Positions 63,752 through 64,000 of a stretch of DNA of 64,000 nucleotides are shown here, piece by piece. Source of the stretch: Aspidapion aeneum. Its lineage: Eukaryota > Arthropoda > Insecta > Coleoptera > Brentidae. The notes beneath the pieces are model-generated. The model was not told the DNA's origin. It made no database searches and worked only from the letters and a program-made list of their open reading frames with translations. Within the stretch, counting starts at the first letter, position 1. Every line of letters starts with the position of its first letter. The translations under genes were made by a program, and so were the position numbers. Where the stretch lies: assembly GCA_963576565.1 (NCBI GenBank), contig OY755045.1, positions 4,417,477 to 4,481,476 on the forward strand. The letters run 5' to 3'.

Positions 63752-64000
63752 GTATTGTTCATACTCGTCTTTTGTCTAGTCTTTTGTCTTGGTTTAGTTA
63801 TATGTCTTGTTTCTTATAGGAGTGTTCATACAATGCTTTTGCTTTTGTTTTTGATTAGTCTTTGTCTTAAGAGTTGCCAACTTTCAATCCTTAGGACAAC
63901 GACTAAGACGAGTGACAGACATCAGCTGATATTTGTTGTTTTTTTTACAGGGCGTCCGAAGAGCGCAAGCGCGCGGCCGAAATTTTGAATTTACCGCCAT
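63752..64000 (+). mobile_element. Harbinger-type MITE, copy 3, cut by window end
   Basis: GTATTGTTCATACTCGTC start with TAA at 63749-63751. Matches copy 1 (38484-39069) up to the window end. It inserted in a jockey RT. Confidence 0.9.

Overview
This is an AT-rich, repeat-saturated piece of an insect nuclear genome. Two spliced insect-type protein genes can be read: an SLC22/organic-cation-transporter-like gene on the minus strand (13572-20201, 3' half missing) and a complete USP39/Sad1 splicing-factor gene on the plus strand (45775-56599). A last exon of an unidentified minus-strand gene lies at 62725-62925. The rest is almost entirely transposable elements, their deletion derivatives, satellites and unassigned AT-rich DNA. 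A beetle or a similarly transposon-rich insect would fit, but that is an impression; no diagnostic marker gene was seen.

Layout. 1-13.5 kb: a satellite with a 314-bp dimeric higher-order period (839-2760), two head-to-head tRNA-derived SINEs split by a hAT element, a TE stack (pogo-like element hit by a TTAA element that itself carries two further insertions, 7079-9894), a PIF/Harbinger remnant (10192-11816) and a composite repeat (11830-12900). 13.6-22.2 kb: the transporter gene; its first intron holds a two-gene Harbinger element and hairpin-ended repeat copies, with more copies upstream of the start codon. 22-36.5 kb: hAT-type MITEs, LINE fragments, a (TTCGG)n array, tandem repeats and a long inverted repeat. 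36.5-39.2 kb: a pogo/Tigger-like element containing a hAT remnant containing a Harbinger-type MITE. 39-45.7 kb: MITEs and simple repeats. 45.8-56.6 kb: USP39 in nine coding exons, its introns loaded with repeats; 57.2 kb ends degraded tandem copies of the last USP39 exon. 57-64 kb: MITEs, a hAT-type element with internal tandem expansion, the unknown terminal exon and a jockey-type RT fragment cut by a MITE.

The most unusual signal is a set of extremely short palindromic insertions (21, 28, 28 and 59 bp) with termini like CAWTGARTA, each flanked by a perfect 7-bp direct repeat (3690-3724, 46263-46304, 47462-47534, 54406-54447). Three sit in USP39 introns. One has two paralogous empty sites in the same tandem array. 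A 139-bp hairpin at 35076-35214 has the same termini. Also notable: a foldback element inserted exactly in the 5' splice site of USP39 intron 6 yet leaving GTACAG intact, partial exon duplications next to both genes, and a 48-49 bp hairpin with an 8-9 bp target duplication inside a Harbinger element.

The two readable genes have unrelated functions (tri-snRNP/splicing and membrane transport), and no operon-like cooperation is implied. Exon boundaries were derived by reading frames, splice consensus and remembered family conservation; no alignment program or database was used.
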